Part shown: positions 18,914 to 26,534 of the stretch, one piece after another
How the letters are laid out: each line of letters starts with the position of its first letter
How positions within the stretch are numbered: the first letter of the stretch is position 1
DNA from: Rhodospirillaceae bacterium UBA1479
Lineage (GTDB): Bacteria; Pseudomonadota; Alphaproteobacteria; Rhodospirillales; Casp-alpha2
Direction of reading: 5' to 3'
DNA length: 64,000 bases
Assembly (NCBI GenBank): GCA_002325375.1
Contig: DCRZ01000010.1
Coordinates: 104,176-168,175 of the forward strand
The notes under the pieces: generated by a model
Databases searched by the model: none
Told to the model about the DNA's origin: nothing
What the model saw: the letters and a program-made list of their open reading frames with translations, nothing else
Translations under genes and position numbers: made by a program

Positions 18914-19429
18914 GTGAAAACACTTCTTCTGCTGCGCCACGCCAAATCCGACTGGGCCGCGTCCGGGCTCGACGACATCGACCGTCCGCTCGCCCCCCGC
19001 GGGCGCGACGCCGCCCCCTGCATGGGCCGCTTTCTCAAGCACGAGGGCCTGATCCCCGATCTGGTGCTGTGCTCCACCGCACGCCGCGCCCAGGAAACCT
19101 GGGACCTGGTCGCGCCCGAACTGGGCCAAGAGGTTCCCCTGCGCATCAGCAAGGGGCTTTACGCCGTGTCCTCGGCCGCCCTGCTGGCGGCGCTGCGCCG
19201 CGTACCCGACGACTGCGACCGCCTGCTGCTGATCGGCCATAACCCGGAGATCGAGGACCTGGCTCATCGCCTGGCCGGAACCGGCAAGGCCAAGGCCCTG
19301 GCAAATCTGGCGGAAAAGTATCCGACCGCCGCTCTTGCCGAAATCCGCTTCGCGCGGGACAGCTGGGCCAAAATCAGCGAAGGGTCCGGCGTGCTGCACA
19401 GGTTCGTGCGGCCCCGGGATCTGGCTTAG
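18914..19429 (+). CDS. sixA: SixA-like histidine phosphatase
   Basis: A 171-residue histidine-phosphatase-superfamily protein. It has the N-terminal LLLRHAKSDWA with the catalytic RH, CSTARRAQETWDLV with the second Arg, and IGHNPEIEDLA with the second His. SixA in E. coli dephosphorylates phosphohistidine in signalling/PTS proteins; I assign the subfamily by length and motif, and the target is unknown. Starts with GTG at 18914, four bases after the hydrolase stop. Confidence 0.82.
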   Translation: MKTLLLLRHAKSDWAASGLDDIDRPLAPRGRDAAPCMGRFLKHEGLIPDLVLCSTARRAQETWDLVAPELGQEVPLRISKGLYAVSSAALLAALRRVPDDCDRLLLIGHNPEIEDLAHRLAGTGKAKALANLAEKYPTAALAEIRFARDSWAKISEGSGVLHRFVRPRDLA

Positions 19430-19526
19430 ACAAAATCGCGCCTCTTTGCCGCGTGGGGGGTTTTCCTCTTTCGCGAAAAGGTATCTTATCTTCCAACCAA
19501 CAGGGGTTGAGAACAAGGGGCCGACG

Positions 19527-21077
19527 ATGGTCGCACGCATCGCCACCGCCGCCTTTCAGGGCATCGACGTTCTGGACGTCGACGTCCAGGTGCAGATGAC
19601 CGGCGGCCTGCCCGCCTTTTCCGTGGTCGGCCTGCCGGACAAGGCGGTCGCGGAAAGCCGGGAACGGGTGCGCGCCGCCCTTCACGCCATGGGCCTGGCC
19701 CTGCCGCCCAAGCGCATCACCGTCAACCTGGCGCCCGCCGACCTGGCCAAGGAAGGCAGCCATTTCGACCTGCCCATCGCATTGTCGCTGCTGACCGCCA
19801 TGGACGTGCTGCCGGCCGACGATATGGTGCGCTATCTGGCCCTGGGCGAACTGGCGCTCGACGGGGCGCTGGCCCCGGTCGCCGGAGTGTTGCCGGCCGC
19901 CGTCCATGCCAACGCCCGGGACTTAGGGTTGATCTGCCCGGCCGCGCAGGGCGGCGAAGCGGCCTGGGCCGGCGGGGCGGACATCCTGGCCGCGCCCAAT
20001 CTTCTCGCGCTCGTCAACCATTTCAAAGGCAGCCAGGTGCTGGCCCCGCCGGCTCGGCCCGAGGCCGGGGAAGCCGCACAGTATCCGGACCTGGCCGACA
20101 TCAAGGGCCAGGAAACGGCCAAGCGGGGGTTGGAGATCGCGGCCAGCGGCGGCCATAATCTTTTGATGGTCGGCCCGCCGGGGGCCGGGAAATCGATGTT
20201 GGCGCAGCGCCTGCCCGGGCTGCTGCCGCCGCTGGCGCCGGAAGAAATTCTCGAGGTGTCCATGGTCCAGAGCCTGGCCGGCGAGTTGACCGGCGGCGGG
20301 CTCTCCAGACAAAGACCGTTCCGCGACCCGCACCATTCGGCGTCCCTGCCCGCCCTGATCGGCGGCGGCATGCGGGTTCGGCCCGGCGAGGTCTCGCTCG
20401 CCCATCAGGGCGTGCTGTTCCTGGACGAATTGCCGGAATTTCAGCGCGCCACCCTGGAAAGTCTGCGCCAGCCGCTGGAAACCGGGCGCGCCGCCGTGGC
20501 GCGGGCCAATGCCCATGTCACCTATCCGGCGCGGTTTCAATTGATCGCGGCCATGAACCCCTGTCGCTGCGGCTATCTGGGCGACGCGGCGCAGGCCTGC
20601 TCAAAAGCCCCAAAATGCGCGGAAGATTATCAAGGCCGCATTTCCGGCCCCCTGTTCGACCGCATCGACATTCACTTGGACGTGCCGGCGGTCAGCCCGC
20701 TCGACCTCGACCTGCCGCCGCCCGGCGAGGGCACCGCACAGGTCGCGGCCCGGGTCGCCCAGGCCCGCGCGATTCAGGCCGACCGTTACAAACGGGAAAA
20801 GGCCGCGGGGATCCGCACCAACGCCCAGGCCGACGGCGAACTGCTGGACAAGGTCGCCCGGCCCGACGACGCCGGGCGCAAACTGCTGGTGGACGCGGCG
20901 GCGCGCCTGGGCCTCAGCGCCCGGGGCTACCACCGGGTATTGCGCGTCGCCCGTACCCTGGCCGACATGGACCGGTCCGACGGTGTCGCGCGCCTGCATG
21001 TGGCGGAGGCGCTGTCGTTCCGCCGCCTGGCGCCGGGGCGGGGCGCCGTTAGTGGAGGCGGGACGGCACGGGGGTGA
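19527..21077 (+). CDS. comM: YifB/ComM-type Mg-chelatase-like AAA+ ATPase
   Basis: A 516-residue AAA+ protein with the YifB N-terminal domain (TAAFQGIDVLDVDVQVQM, FSVVGLPDKAVAESRERVRA) and Walker A GPPGAGKSMLAQRLPGLL. Also present are the Walker B region GVLFLDELPEF and the zinc-type cysteines MNPCRCGYLGD with CSKAPKC. In Vibrio, ComM is a branch-migration helicase for natural transformation. The start at ATG 19527 (MVARIATAAFQG) gives the canonical N-terminus. The last 29 bp overlap the convergent gene at 21049-21483. Confidence 0.93.
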   Translation: MVARIATAAFQGIDVLDVDVQVQMTGGLPAFSVVGLPDKAVAESRERVRAALHAMGLALPPKRITVNLAPADLAKEGSHFDLPIALSLLTAMDVLPADDMVRYLALGELALDGALAPVAGVLPAAVHANARDLGLICPAAQGGEAAWAGGADILAAPNLLALVNHFKGSQVLAPPARPEAGEAAQYPDLADIKGQETAKRGLEIAASGGHNLLMVGPPGAGKSMLAQRLPGLLPPLAPEEILEVSMVQSLAGELTGGGLSRQRPFRDPHHSASLPALIGGGMRVRPGEVSLAHQGVLFLDELPEFQRATLESLRQPLETGRAAVARANAHVTYPARFQLIAAMNPCRCGYLGDAAQACSKAPKCAEDYQGRISGPLFDRIDIHLDVPAVSPLDLDLPPPGEGTAQVAARVAQARAIQADRYKREKAAGIRTNAQADGELLDKVARPDDAGRKLLVDAAARLGLSARGYHRVLRVARTLADMDRSDGVARLHVAEALSFRRLAPGRGAVSGGGTARG

Positions 21078-21483
21078 CGATGTTTTCGGCGGCCCAGGCA
21101 TAGCCGTCTTCGAAGGTGCAGAAGGTCCGGGTTTCGCATTCGGTGCGGGACATGACCGCCTTGGACGTGATGTAAAACCGGCAGGCGAGTTCGATGCAGA
21201 CGTTGCCGCCCGTGATCAAGGCGCAGCGCTGCCGCGTTTCGCCCATGGTTTGCGAACGGGCAAATACAAGCTTGGCGATCTTGTTCCAGTCCCCCTGCGG
21301 CGGGATGAAGCCGCGCAGGTCCACGACGGCCGGCAGCCCGGGATCGATGCCGTTGCCAAAGAGCCGCGCCGAGGCGGCGCGCTGCCGATCGACCCATTGG
21401 TCAACGTCGAAAACACCGCCGAACTTGAACAGCAGAACCCCGTTATCGTCCAACCTCATATCGAATTCGAAATCCGTATCCAT
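21049..21483 (-). CDS. Small soluble protein of unknown function, possibly STAS-like
   Basis: A 144-residue acidic protein without signal or membrane segment. Strand-helix alternation in MRLDDNGVLLFKFGGVFDVDQW, with a mid-part PAVVDLRGFIPP, suggests a STAS/SpoIIAA-like fold, but this is a guess. Cysteines at CALITGGNVCIELAC are notable. It overlaps the 3' end of yifB by 29 bp on the opposite strand. The coding statistics look real (third positions GC-rich, no stops over 430 bp), and a plausible ribosome site GGGGGATTATGC precedes the start. Confidence 0.6.
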   Translation of the reverse strand: MDTDFEFDMRLDDNGVLLFKFGGVFDVDQWVDRQRAASARLFGNGIDPGLPAVVDLRGFIPPQGDWNKIAKLVFARSQTMGETRQRCALITGGNVCIELACRFYITSKAVMSRTECETRTFCTFEDGYAWAAENIVTPVPSRLH

Positions 21484-21605
21484 GCATAATCCCCCGGTTA
21501 TTCATGGTCGATGAATTCATACGAAAGTATGTCACCTGGATTTTGCAAAGAAAACCGCAAAACGGTATGTAATTCAGACCGTTATGAGATCCGGCCGGGG
21601 CGCGG

Positions 21606-21968
21606 TCAGGGCCGCTTGAGCATCGGGCCGACGGGTTCGCCCCCGACGATGTGAAGGTGCAGGTGGGGCACGTCCTGATGGCCGTTCGTGCCTGTATTGG
21701 CGATCAGCCGATAGCCGTCTTCGGTCACGCCCAGCTTGTCGGCGACCTTCTTGATGGCCCGGGTATAGGCGAGGATTTCCGCGTCGCTGGCGTTTTCCGA
21801 GAAATCGCTCATGTCGACGTAATGTCCCTTGGGAATAATCAGGACATGGACCCGGCGCTGCGGCTGGATGTCCTTGAAGGCCAGGACATGGTCGTCCTCG
21901 TAAACGGTCGAACAGGGGATTTCGCCCCGGATGATGCGCGCGAAGATATTGTTCTCGTCGTAAGCCAT
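21606..21968 (-). CDS. hinT: HIT-family nucleotide-binding protein (HinT-like)
   Basis: A 120-residue purine-nucleoside phosphoramidase-like protein. It has NNIFARIIRGEIPC, VLAFKDIQPQRRVHVLIIPKGH and the histidine triad DVPHLHLHIVGG near residue 105. HinT hydrolyses AMP-NH2-type substrates. Adjacent to hisE (17 bp), at the distal end of the his cluster, a common arrangement in alphaproteobacteria. RBS AGGAG precedes the ATG at 21968. Confidence 0.93.
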   Translation of the reverse strand: MAYDENNIFARIIRGEIPCSTVYEDDHVLAFKDIQPQRRVHVLIIPKGHYVDMSDFSENASDAEILAYTRAIKKVADKLGVTEDGYRLIANTGTNGHQDVPHLHLHIVGGEPVGPMLKRP

Positions 21969-21984
21969 CTGAATTCTCCTGCCG

Positions 21985-22320
21985 CTACTTAGTTCGGCTG
22001 TTCTTTTCCGCGATCCCCGACTGCCCCGTTCGGCGCTCCAACTCGGCCCAGACGTCGGCGGGGTCAAGGCCCAGCTGCGCCCACAGGGCGAGCAGATGGT
22101 AGAGCACATCGGCACTTTCCTTGGCGACGGAGGTATTGTCCTCGGTCAGGGCGGCGACGGCGGTCTCGACCGCTTCCTCGCCGATCTTGCGCGCGATCAG
22201 GGGCGTGCCGCCGGCGAACAGCTTGGCGGTGTAGCTTGAGGCCGGGTCGGCGCCCCCATTTTCAAAAGCTGCTTTTCGGCTTTCGATGGTCGCGAACAGG
22301 GCGTCCAGGATATGGGTCAT
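21985..22320 (-). CDS. hisE: Phosphoribosyl-ATP pyrophosphatase
   Basis: Second enzyme of histidine synthesis: PR-ATP to PR-AMP + PPi. The 111-residue all-helical MazG-like protein shows SYTAKLFAGGTPLIARKIGEEA, then VAALTEDNTSVAKESADVLYH with the metal-binding acidic cluster. It ends in a basic tail. In the minus-strand run hisA-hisF-hisE, 24 bp after hisF. Confidence 0.95.
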   Translation of the reverse strand: MTHILDALFATIESRKAAFENGGADPASSYTAKLFAGGTPLIARKIGEEAVETAVAALTEDNTSVAKESADVLYHLLALWAQLGLDPADVWAELERRTGQSGIAEKNSRTK

Positions 22321-22344
22321 GGCCGGGGTCCTAACGTAAAAATC

Positions 22345-23145
22345 TCAGGCGGCGGTTTCGTCCATGCGCACCGGCGCGCCGGCTGCCAGCATATGCGCCT
22401 TGGCCTGTTGAATGGAATAGGTGCCGAAGTGAAAGATCGAGGCGGCGAGCACGGCCGAGGCATGACCCTCGGTGATGCCGTCGACCAGATGGTCCAGATT
22501 GCCGACCCCGCCGGACGCGATCACCGGCACGGGCACGGCGTCGGCGACGGCGCGGGTCAGCGCCAGGTCGAAGCCGTTCTTGGTGCCGTCCCGGTCCATG
22601 GAGGTCAGGAGGATTTCCCCGGCCCCGAACTCGGCCATCTTTTCCGCCCAGGAAATGCATTCGATGCCCGTGGCCTTGCGCCCGCCGTGGGTGAAGATCT
22701 CGAACCGGGTGCCGTCGGGGCTGGGTTCGCGCGTCACCGCGTCGACCCGCTTGGCGTCGACGGCGACGACGATGCACTGCGCGCCGAATTTTTCCGAGGC
22801 CTCGCGCACGAAGTCCGGGTTGTGCACGGCCGCGGTGTTGATGGAGACCTTGTCGGCCCCGGCCAGCAGCAATTTTCGGATGTCTTCCGTCGTGCGCACG
22901 CCGCCGCCCACGGTCAGCGGCATGAAGCAGTGTTCCGCCGTGCGCGCCACCACGTCGAAGATGGTGTCGCGGTTTTCGTGGCTGGCGGTGATGTCGAGGA
23001 AACAGAGTTCGTCCGCCCCGGCGGCGTCATACAGTTGGGCCTGCTCCACGGGGTCCCCGGCGTCGACCAAATCGACGAAGTTGACGCCCTTGACCACGCG
23101 GCCCGCGTTGACGTCGAGGCAAGGGATGACCCGGGCTTTCAGCAT
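22345..23145 (-). CDS. hisF: Imidazole glycerol phosphate synthase, cyclase subunit
   Basis: Closes the imidazole ring with ammonia from HisH. The 266-residue beta/alpha barrel begins MLKARVIPCLDVNAGRVVKG; catalytic Asp11 is in place, and the second catalytic Asp is in CIVVAVDAKRVDAV near residue 130. The C-terminal phosphate-binding loops VIASGGVGNLDHLVDG are present. Directly abuts hisA (stop and start touch), so expression is surely coupled. Confidence 0.97.
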   Translation of the reverse strand: MLKARVIPCLDVNAGRVVKGVNFVDLVDAGDPVEQAQLYDAAGADELCFLDITASHENRDTIFDVVARTAEHCFMPLTVGGGVRTTEDIRKLLLAGADKVSINTAAVHNPDFVREASEKFGAQCIVVAVDAKRVDAVTREPSPDGTRFEIFTHGGRKATGIECISWAEKMAEFGAGEILLTSMDRDGTKNGFDLALTRAVADAVPVPVIASGGVGNLDHLVDGITEGHASAVLAASIFHFGTYSIQQAKAHMLAAGAPVRMDETAA

Positions 23146-23877
23146 TTACGCCGCGCCCTTCAGCAGCTTGACGGCGGCGGGCAGGTCGATCTTGCCGTCA
23201 TAGACGGCCCGGCCGGATATCACGCCCTCGAGCAACCCGCCGCCCTGGGCCTTCAATTCTTCCAGGTCGGTCATGGACGACACGCCGCCCGACGCGATCA
23301 CGGGGATGGAGACGGCACGGGCCAGATCCAGCGTCGCCTGCAGGTTCGGGCCCTGCATGACGCCGTCGCGGCCGATGTCGGTGAAGATGATGGCGGCCAC
23401 GCCCGCGTCCTCGAACCGTTTGGCAAGTTCCAGCGCCGTCAGCTCCGAGACTTCGGCCCAGCCTTCGACGGCGACCCGGCCGTCGCGGGCGTCGATGCCG
23501 ACGGCGACCCGGCCCGGATGGGCCTTGCAGGCGGCCTTGACCAGGTCCGGATCGGTCAAGGCGACCGTGCCCAGGATCACCCGGCGCACGCCCCGGGCCA
23601 GCCAATCGTCGATCGTCGCCATGGTGCGGATGCCGCCGCCCAGCTGCACGGGGATATCAAGAGCCGCCAGAATGCCGGTCACGGCGGCGGCGTTCACCGG
23701 CTTTCCTTCGAAGGCACCATTAAGATCAACCAAGTGAACCCATTCACAGCCGGCATCCTGAAACGCCCGCGCCTGGGCCGCCGGATCGTCGGAAAACACC
23801 GTCGCCTGGTCCATGTCGCCCTGATACAGGCGCACGCAATTGCCGTCCTTGAGGTCGATGGCGGGAAAAAAGATCAT
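23146..23877 (-). CDS. hisA: ProFAR isomerase
   Basis: Amadori isomerisation of ProFAR to PRFAR in histidine synthesis. A 243-residue (beta/alpha)8 barrel starting MIFFPAIDLKDGNCVRLYQG with the catalytic Asp8; the second Asp lies in VAVGIDARDGRVAVEGW. The phosphate loops LGGGIRTMATIDDW and VIASGGVSSMTDLEEL are present. A GTG three codons upstream keeps the frame, but AAAGGGG sits about ten bases before the ATG at 23877, which also gives the usual length. A 183-bp gap holding a large inverted repeat separates it from hisH. Confidence 0.96.
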   Translation of the reverse strand: MIFFPAIDLKDGNCVRLYQGDMDQATVFSDDPAAQARAFQDAGCEWVHLVDLNGAFEGKPVNAAAVTGILAALDIPVQLGGGIRTMATIDDWLARGVRRVILGTVALTDPDLVKAACKAHPGRVAVGIDARDGRVAVEGWAEVSELTALELAKRFEDAGVAAIIFTDIGRDGVMQGPNLQATLDLARAVSIPVIASGGVSSMTDLEELKAQGGGLLEGVISGRAVYDGKIDLPAAVKLLKGAA

Positions 23878-23925
23878 GCCGGCCACGCCCCTTTCATCAT
23901 TCCCCGCCGTTCAAGAAAGAAGATT

Positions 23926-24050
23926 GAACCACAGAGGCGGTGAGGCGGTGAGGTGACCGCGTTTTTCATCAACGGCAGGGCGTGCCCGGGCGACATCAAC
24001 ATAAGCTTACTCTCATTTTTTCTTCTCACCGTCTCACTGCCTCTGTGGTT
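23926..24050. repeat. Inverted repeat of the CACAGAG type between hisH and hisA
   Basis: Left arm 23927-23952 (AACCACAGAGGCGGTGAG then GCGGTGAG) and right arm 24022-24050 (its reverse complement with about two differences) enclose about 70 bp of non-coding sequence. The sequence words are the same as in the dnaJ-dapB hairpin at 4568-4641. The element sits inside the his gene run, so it interrupts or punctuates the transcript. Confidence 0.85.
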
Positions 24051-24060
24051 CTCTTGAAAT

Positions 24061-24708
24061 TCAAGGCTTCCAATTCAGGAAGTTCTCGATGAGCTTAAGC
24101 CCCACAGCCTGGCTTTTCTCGGGGTGGAATTGGGTGCCGACCAGGTTATCGCGGCCCACGGCGGCGGTCACCGGGCCGCCGTAATCGGTCACGGCCAGCA
24201 GGTGTTCGGCGGTTTCCGGCACGAATTGATAGGAATGGACGAAATAGGCGTGCTGTCCGTTGGCCAAATCCTTGAGCACGGGATGCTCCCGGTAGCCGAC
24301 CCAGAACAGTTCGTTCCACCCCATATGGGGGATCTTCAGCGTCTTGTCGGCGGGATCGAGCGCCTTGACCGACCCCGGAATCCAGCCGAATCCGGGGGTT
24401 TCACCGAACTCAAACCCCGTGGTCGCCATCAGCTGCATGCCGACGCAGATGCCGAGGAAGGGCTGGGCGCGGGTGATCACCGCCTCGGTGAGGGCCTCCA
24501 TCATGCCGTCCAGAGCATCGATCCCGGCCCGGCAATCGGCGAAGGCGCCAACGCCCGGCAGCACCACGCGGTCGGCCCGGGCGACCATGTCGGGGTCGGC
24601 GGTCACGGCGACCGTGTCGGACCGGCCAAGTTCCCGCACCACCCGTTCGACCGCCTTGGCGGCTGAGCGCAGGTTGCCGGAACCATAATCGATGAGGGCG
24701 ATGGTCAT
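24061..24708 (-). CDS. hisH: Imidazole glycerol phosphate synthase, glutaminase subunit
   Basis: Class-I glutamine amidotransferase supplying ammonia to HisF. The 215-residue protein begins MTIALIDYGSGNLRSAAKAV. It has the nucleophile motif PFLGICVGMQLM and the His-Glu pair in TQFHPEKSQ near the C-terminus. The frame is open upstream, but the ATG at 24708, preceded by GGAG, gives the normal start. About 180 bp from hisA, with a large inverted repeat in the gap. Confidence 0.96.
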   Translation of the reverse strand: MTIALIDYGSGNLRSAAKAVERVVRELGRSDTVAVTADPDMVARADRVVLPGVGAFADCRAGIDALDGMMEALTEAVITRAQPFLGICVGMQLMATTGFEFGETPGFGWIPGSVKALDPADKTLKIPHMGWNELFWVGYREHPVLKDLANGQHAYFVHSYQFVPETAEHLLAVTDYGGPVTAAVGRDNLVGTQFHPEKSQAVGLKLIENFLNWKP

Positions 24709-24718
24709 GGAGGGCTCC

Positions 24719-25120
24719 TCAAATCCGGGCGGCCGCGAGGTCGCGGGCCAGCGCCGGGTCGGCATCGAGGAAGCGGTAGAGGGCATCGTCCCGGTCCTGG
24801 CCGCAGACGGGGCCGGTTTCGGCGAAGCCCTGGGCGGCCAGATGGCGGCGGCGCAGGTCGTTGGCGACAAAGCCGACGGCCGCGTAAAGGGCCAGCATCA
24901 CCGCCGTGCCGGCGACGGGATCGGGCAGCAGAACCTCGACCGCGAACCCCGTGCCCGTGATGATCACGAACAGGCCCAAGGCCGTCCACCACATGCGGTG
25001 CCACAACGCCCAGAGGAACGAAAACAGGAACGCCGGCCAGTTGAAGCCCTCCTTGACCAGACGGACATCCTTGTCCGGGTCCAGGCCGTGGCGGCGAAGG
25101 TGAACGGTGAAGACGCGCAT
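24719..25120 (-). CDS. DUF2628 membrane protein
   Basis: A 133-residue protein with the DUF2628 pattern: an N-terminal soluble strand MRVFTVHLRRHG, then KEGFNWPAFLFSFLWALWHR. Two or three membrane helices follow (about residues 30-60 and 65-85). The function is unknown. In alphaproteobacteria such a gene often sits between hisB and hisH, as here, which points to co-transcription rather than a role in histidine synthesis. Confidence 0.82.
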   Translation of the reverse strand: MRVFTVHLRRHGLDPDKDVRLVKEGFNWPAFLFSFLWALWHRMWWTALGLFVIITGTGFAVEVLLPDPVAGTAVMLALYAAVGFVANDLRRRHLAAQGFAETGPVCGQDRDDALYRFLDADPALARDLAAARI

Positions 25121-25175
25121 GGGTCCAGATGCTCGTTAGAAGTCGGTCGCCCGGGGTGGGCGGAGGCGGGGCGCC

Positions 25176-25775
25176 CTAGAGCGAGCCGCCCAGGGTTCCC
25201 TTGGTCGAGGGCACGGCGTCGGCCTTGCGCGGGTCGATGGTGGCGGCGTCGCGCAGGCTCCGCGCCAGGCCCTTGTAGCAGGACTCGACGATATGGTGGT
25301 TGTTCTCACCGTAGAGGTTTTCCACGTGCAGGGTCGCCCCGGCGGCCTGGGCGAAGGCCTGGAACCATTCCTTGAACAGTTCCGTGTCCATGTCGCCCAG
25401 CTTGGGCTTGGAGAAATTCACCCGCCAAATCAGATAAGGCCGATTGCTGAGGTCGATGGCGATGCGCGACAGGGTTTCGTCCATGGGCACCAGGGCCGAG
25501 CCGTAGCGCGTGATGCCGCGGCGGTCGCCCAGCGCCTTGTTCACGGCTTCGCCGATGGCGATGCCCGTGTCCTCGGTGGTGTGGTGGAAATCGATATGGG
25601 TATCGCCCTGGGCCGCGACCGTCAGGTCCATGAGCGAATGGCGCGACAGCTGTTCCAGCATGTGATCGAGGAAGCCGATCCCGGTCGACACGGAATATTC
25701 CCCCGTGCCGTCCAGGTTGACGCTGACCTTGATCTGCGTTTCCTTGGTGTTGCGTTCGACGCTGGCCGTGCGCAT
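25176..25775 (-). CDS. hisB: Imidazoleglycerol-phosphate dehydratase
   Basis: Dehydrates IGP to imidazole-acetol phosphate. A 199-residue monofunctional enzyme (no phosphatase domain, unlike E. coli HisB) with the manganese-binding motifs HHTTEDTGIAIGEA and ENNHHIVESCYKGLAR, and an N-terminal RNTKETQIKVSVNLDG. First gene of the minus-strand his cluster; divergent from hslV across 213 bp. Confidence 0.97.
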   Translation of the reverse strand: MRTASVERNTKETQIKVSVNLDGTGEYSVSTGIGFLDHMLEQLSRHSLMDLTVAAQGDTHIDFHHTTEDTGIAIGEAVNKALGDRRGITRYGSALVPMDETLSRIAIDLSNRPYLIWRVNFSKPKLGDMDTELFKEWFQAFAQAAGATLHVENLYGENNHHIVESCYKGLARSLRDAATIDPRKADAVPSTKGTLGGSL

Positions 25776-25899
25776 GGCCGATTTCCTTCCGAAACTGTGG
25801 ATGCGGTCTTTTATCAGGCGGCCCCTCTTTTACCAAAAAAATAGTACGCCCGGCCGCCGCCCGCCACACGGCCCCATGACCCCGCCTTGATATGGACCG

Positions 25900-25927
25900 T
25901 TGACCCGACCACATGGTTCCCTATCAT
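25900..25927 (+). promoter_or_regulatory. Candidate promoter for hslVU
   Basis: TTGACC (25900-25905), 16-base spacer, TATCAT (25922-25927) preceded by CCC. The box CCCTATCAT also resembles the alphaproteobacterial RpoH -10 element, fitting a heat-shock protease operon. The predicted transcript start near 25934 leaves a leader of about 55 bases before hslV. Confidence 0.45.
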
Positions 25928-25988
25928 CCCGGCTTCCCTTTTCCCGGCAGACCGGCATTCCACCGCCACATTCCAAGGAACCGACCCT

Positions 25989-26534
25989 ATGGCAAGCGAC
26001 ACCCCCCTTTGGCACGGCACCACCATCCTTTGCGTGCGCAAGGGCGATGACGTGGTGCTGGCCGGCGACGGCCAGGTGTCGCTCGGCGACACGGTGATCA
26101 AGGCCAATGCGCGCAAGGTGCGCCGGCTGGGCGACGGCAACGTGATCGGCGGCTTCGCCGGGGCCACCGCCGATGCCTTCACCCTGTTCGAACGCCTGGA
26201 AGCCAAGCTGGAACAATACCCCACGCAGCTGACCCGGGCCTGTGTCGAACTGGCCAAGGACTGGCGCACGGACCGCTACCTGCGAAGGCTGGAAGCCATG
26301 ATGGCCGTGGCCGACAAGGAGGTTTCCCTGGTCCTGACCGGGACCGGCGACGTGCTCGAGCCCGAGGACGGGCTGATCGGCATCGGGTCCGGCGGCAATT
26401 ACGCCCTGGCCGCCGCCCGCGCCCTGATCGACCAGGACGGCCTGGACGCCCGCCAGATTGCCGAAAAGGCCATGGGTGTGGCCGCCGGGATCTGCGTCTA
26501 TACCAACTCCAACCTGACCATCGAGGCCTTATGA
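25989..26534 (+). CDS. hslV: ATP-dependent protease peptidase subunit HslV
   Basis: Proteasome-like threonine peptidase that pairs with HslU. The 181-residue protein has the short propeptide before the active TT in WHGTTILCVRKG. It also has GDGQVSLGDTVIKANARKV and the GSGGNYALAAARAL turn. After processing, the Thr becomes the N-terminal nucleophile. The start at ATG 25989 (MASDTPLWHG) gives the typical alphaproteobacterial propeptide. Overlaps hslU by 4 bp (ATGA). Confidence 0.97.
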   Translation: MASDTPLWHGTTILCVRKGDDVVLAGDGQVSLGDTVIKANARKVRRLGDGNVIGGFAGATADAFTLFERLEAKLEQYPTQLTRACVELAKDWRTDRYLRRLEAMMAVADKEVSLVLTGTGDVLEPEDGLIGIGSGGNYALAAARALIDQDGLDARQIAEKAMGVAAGICVYTNSNLTIEAL

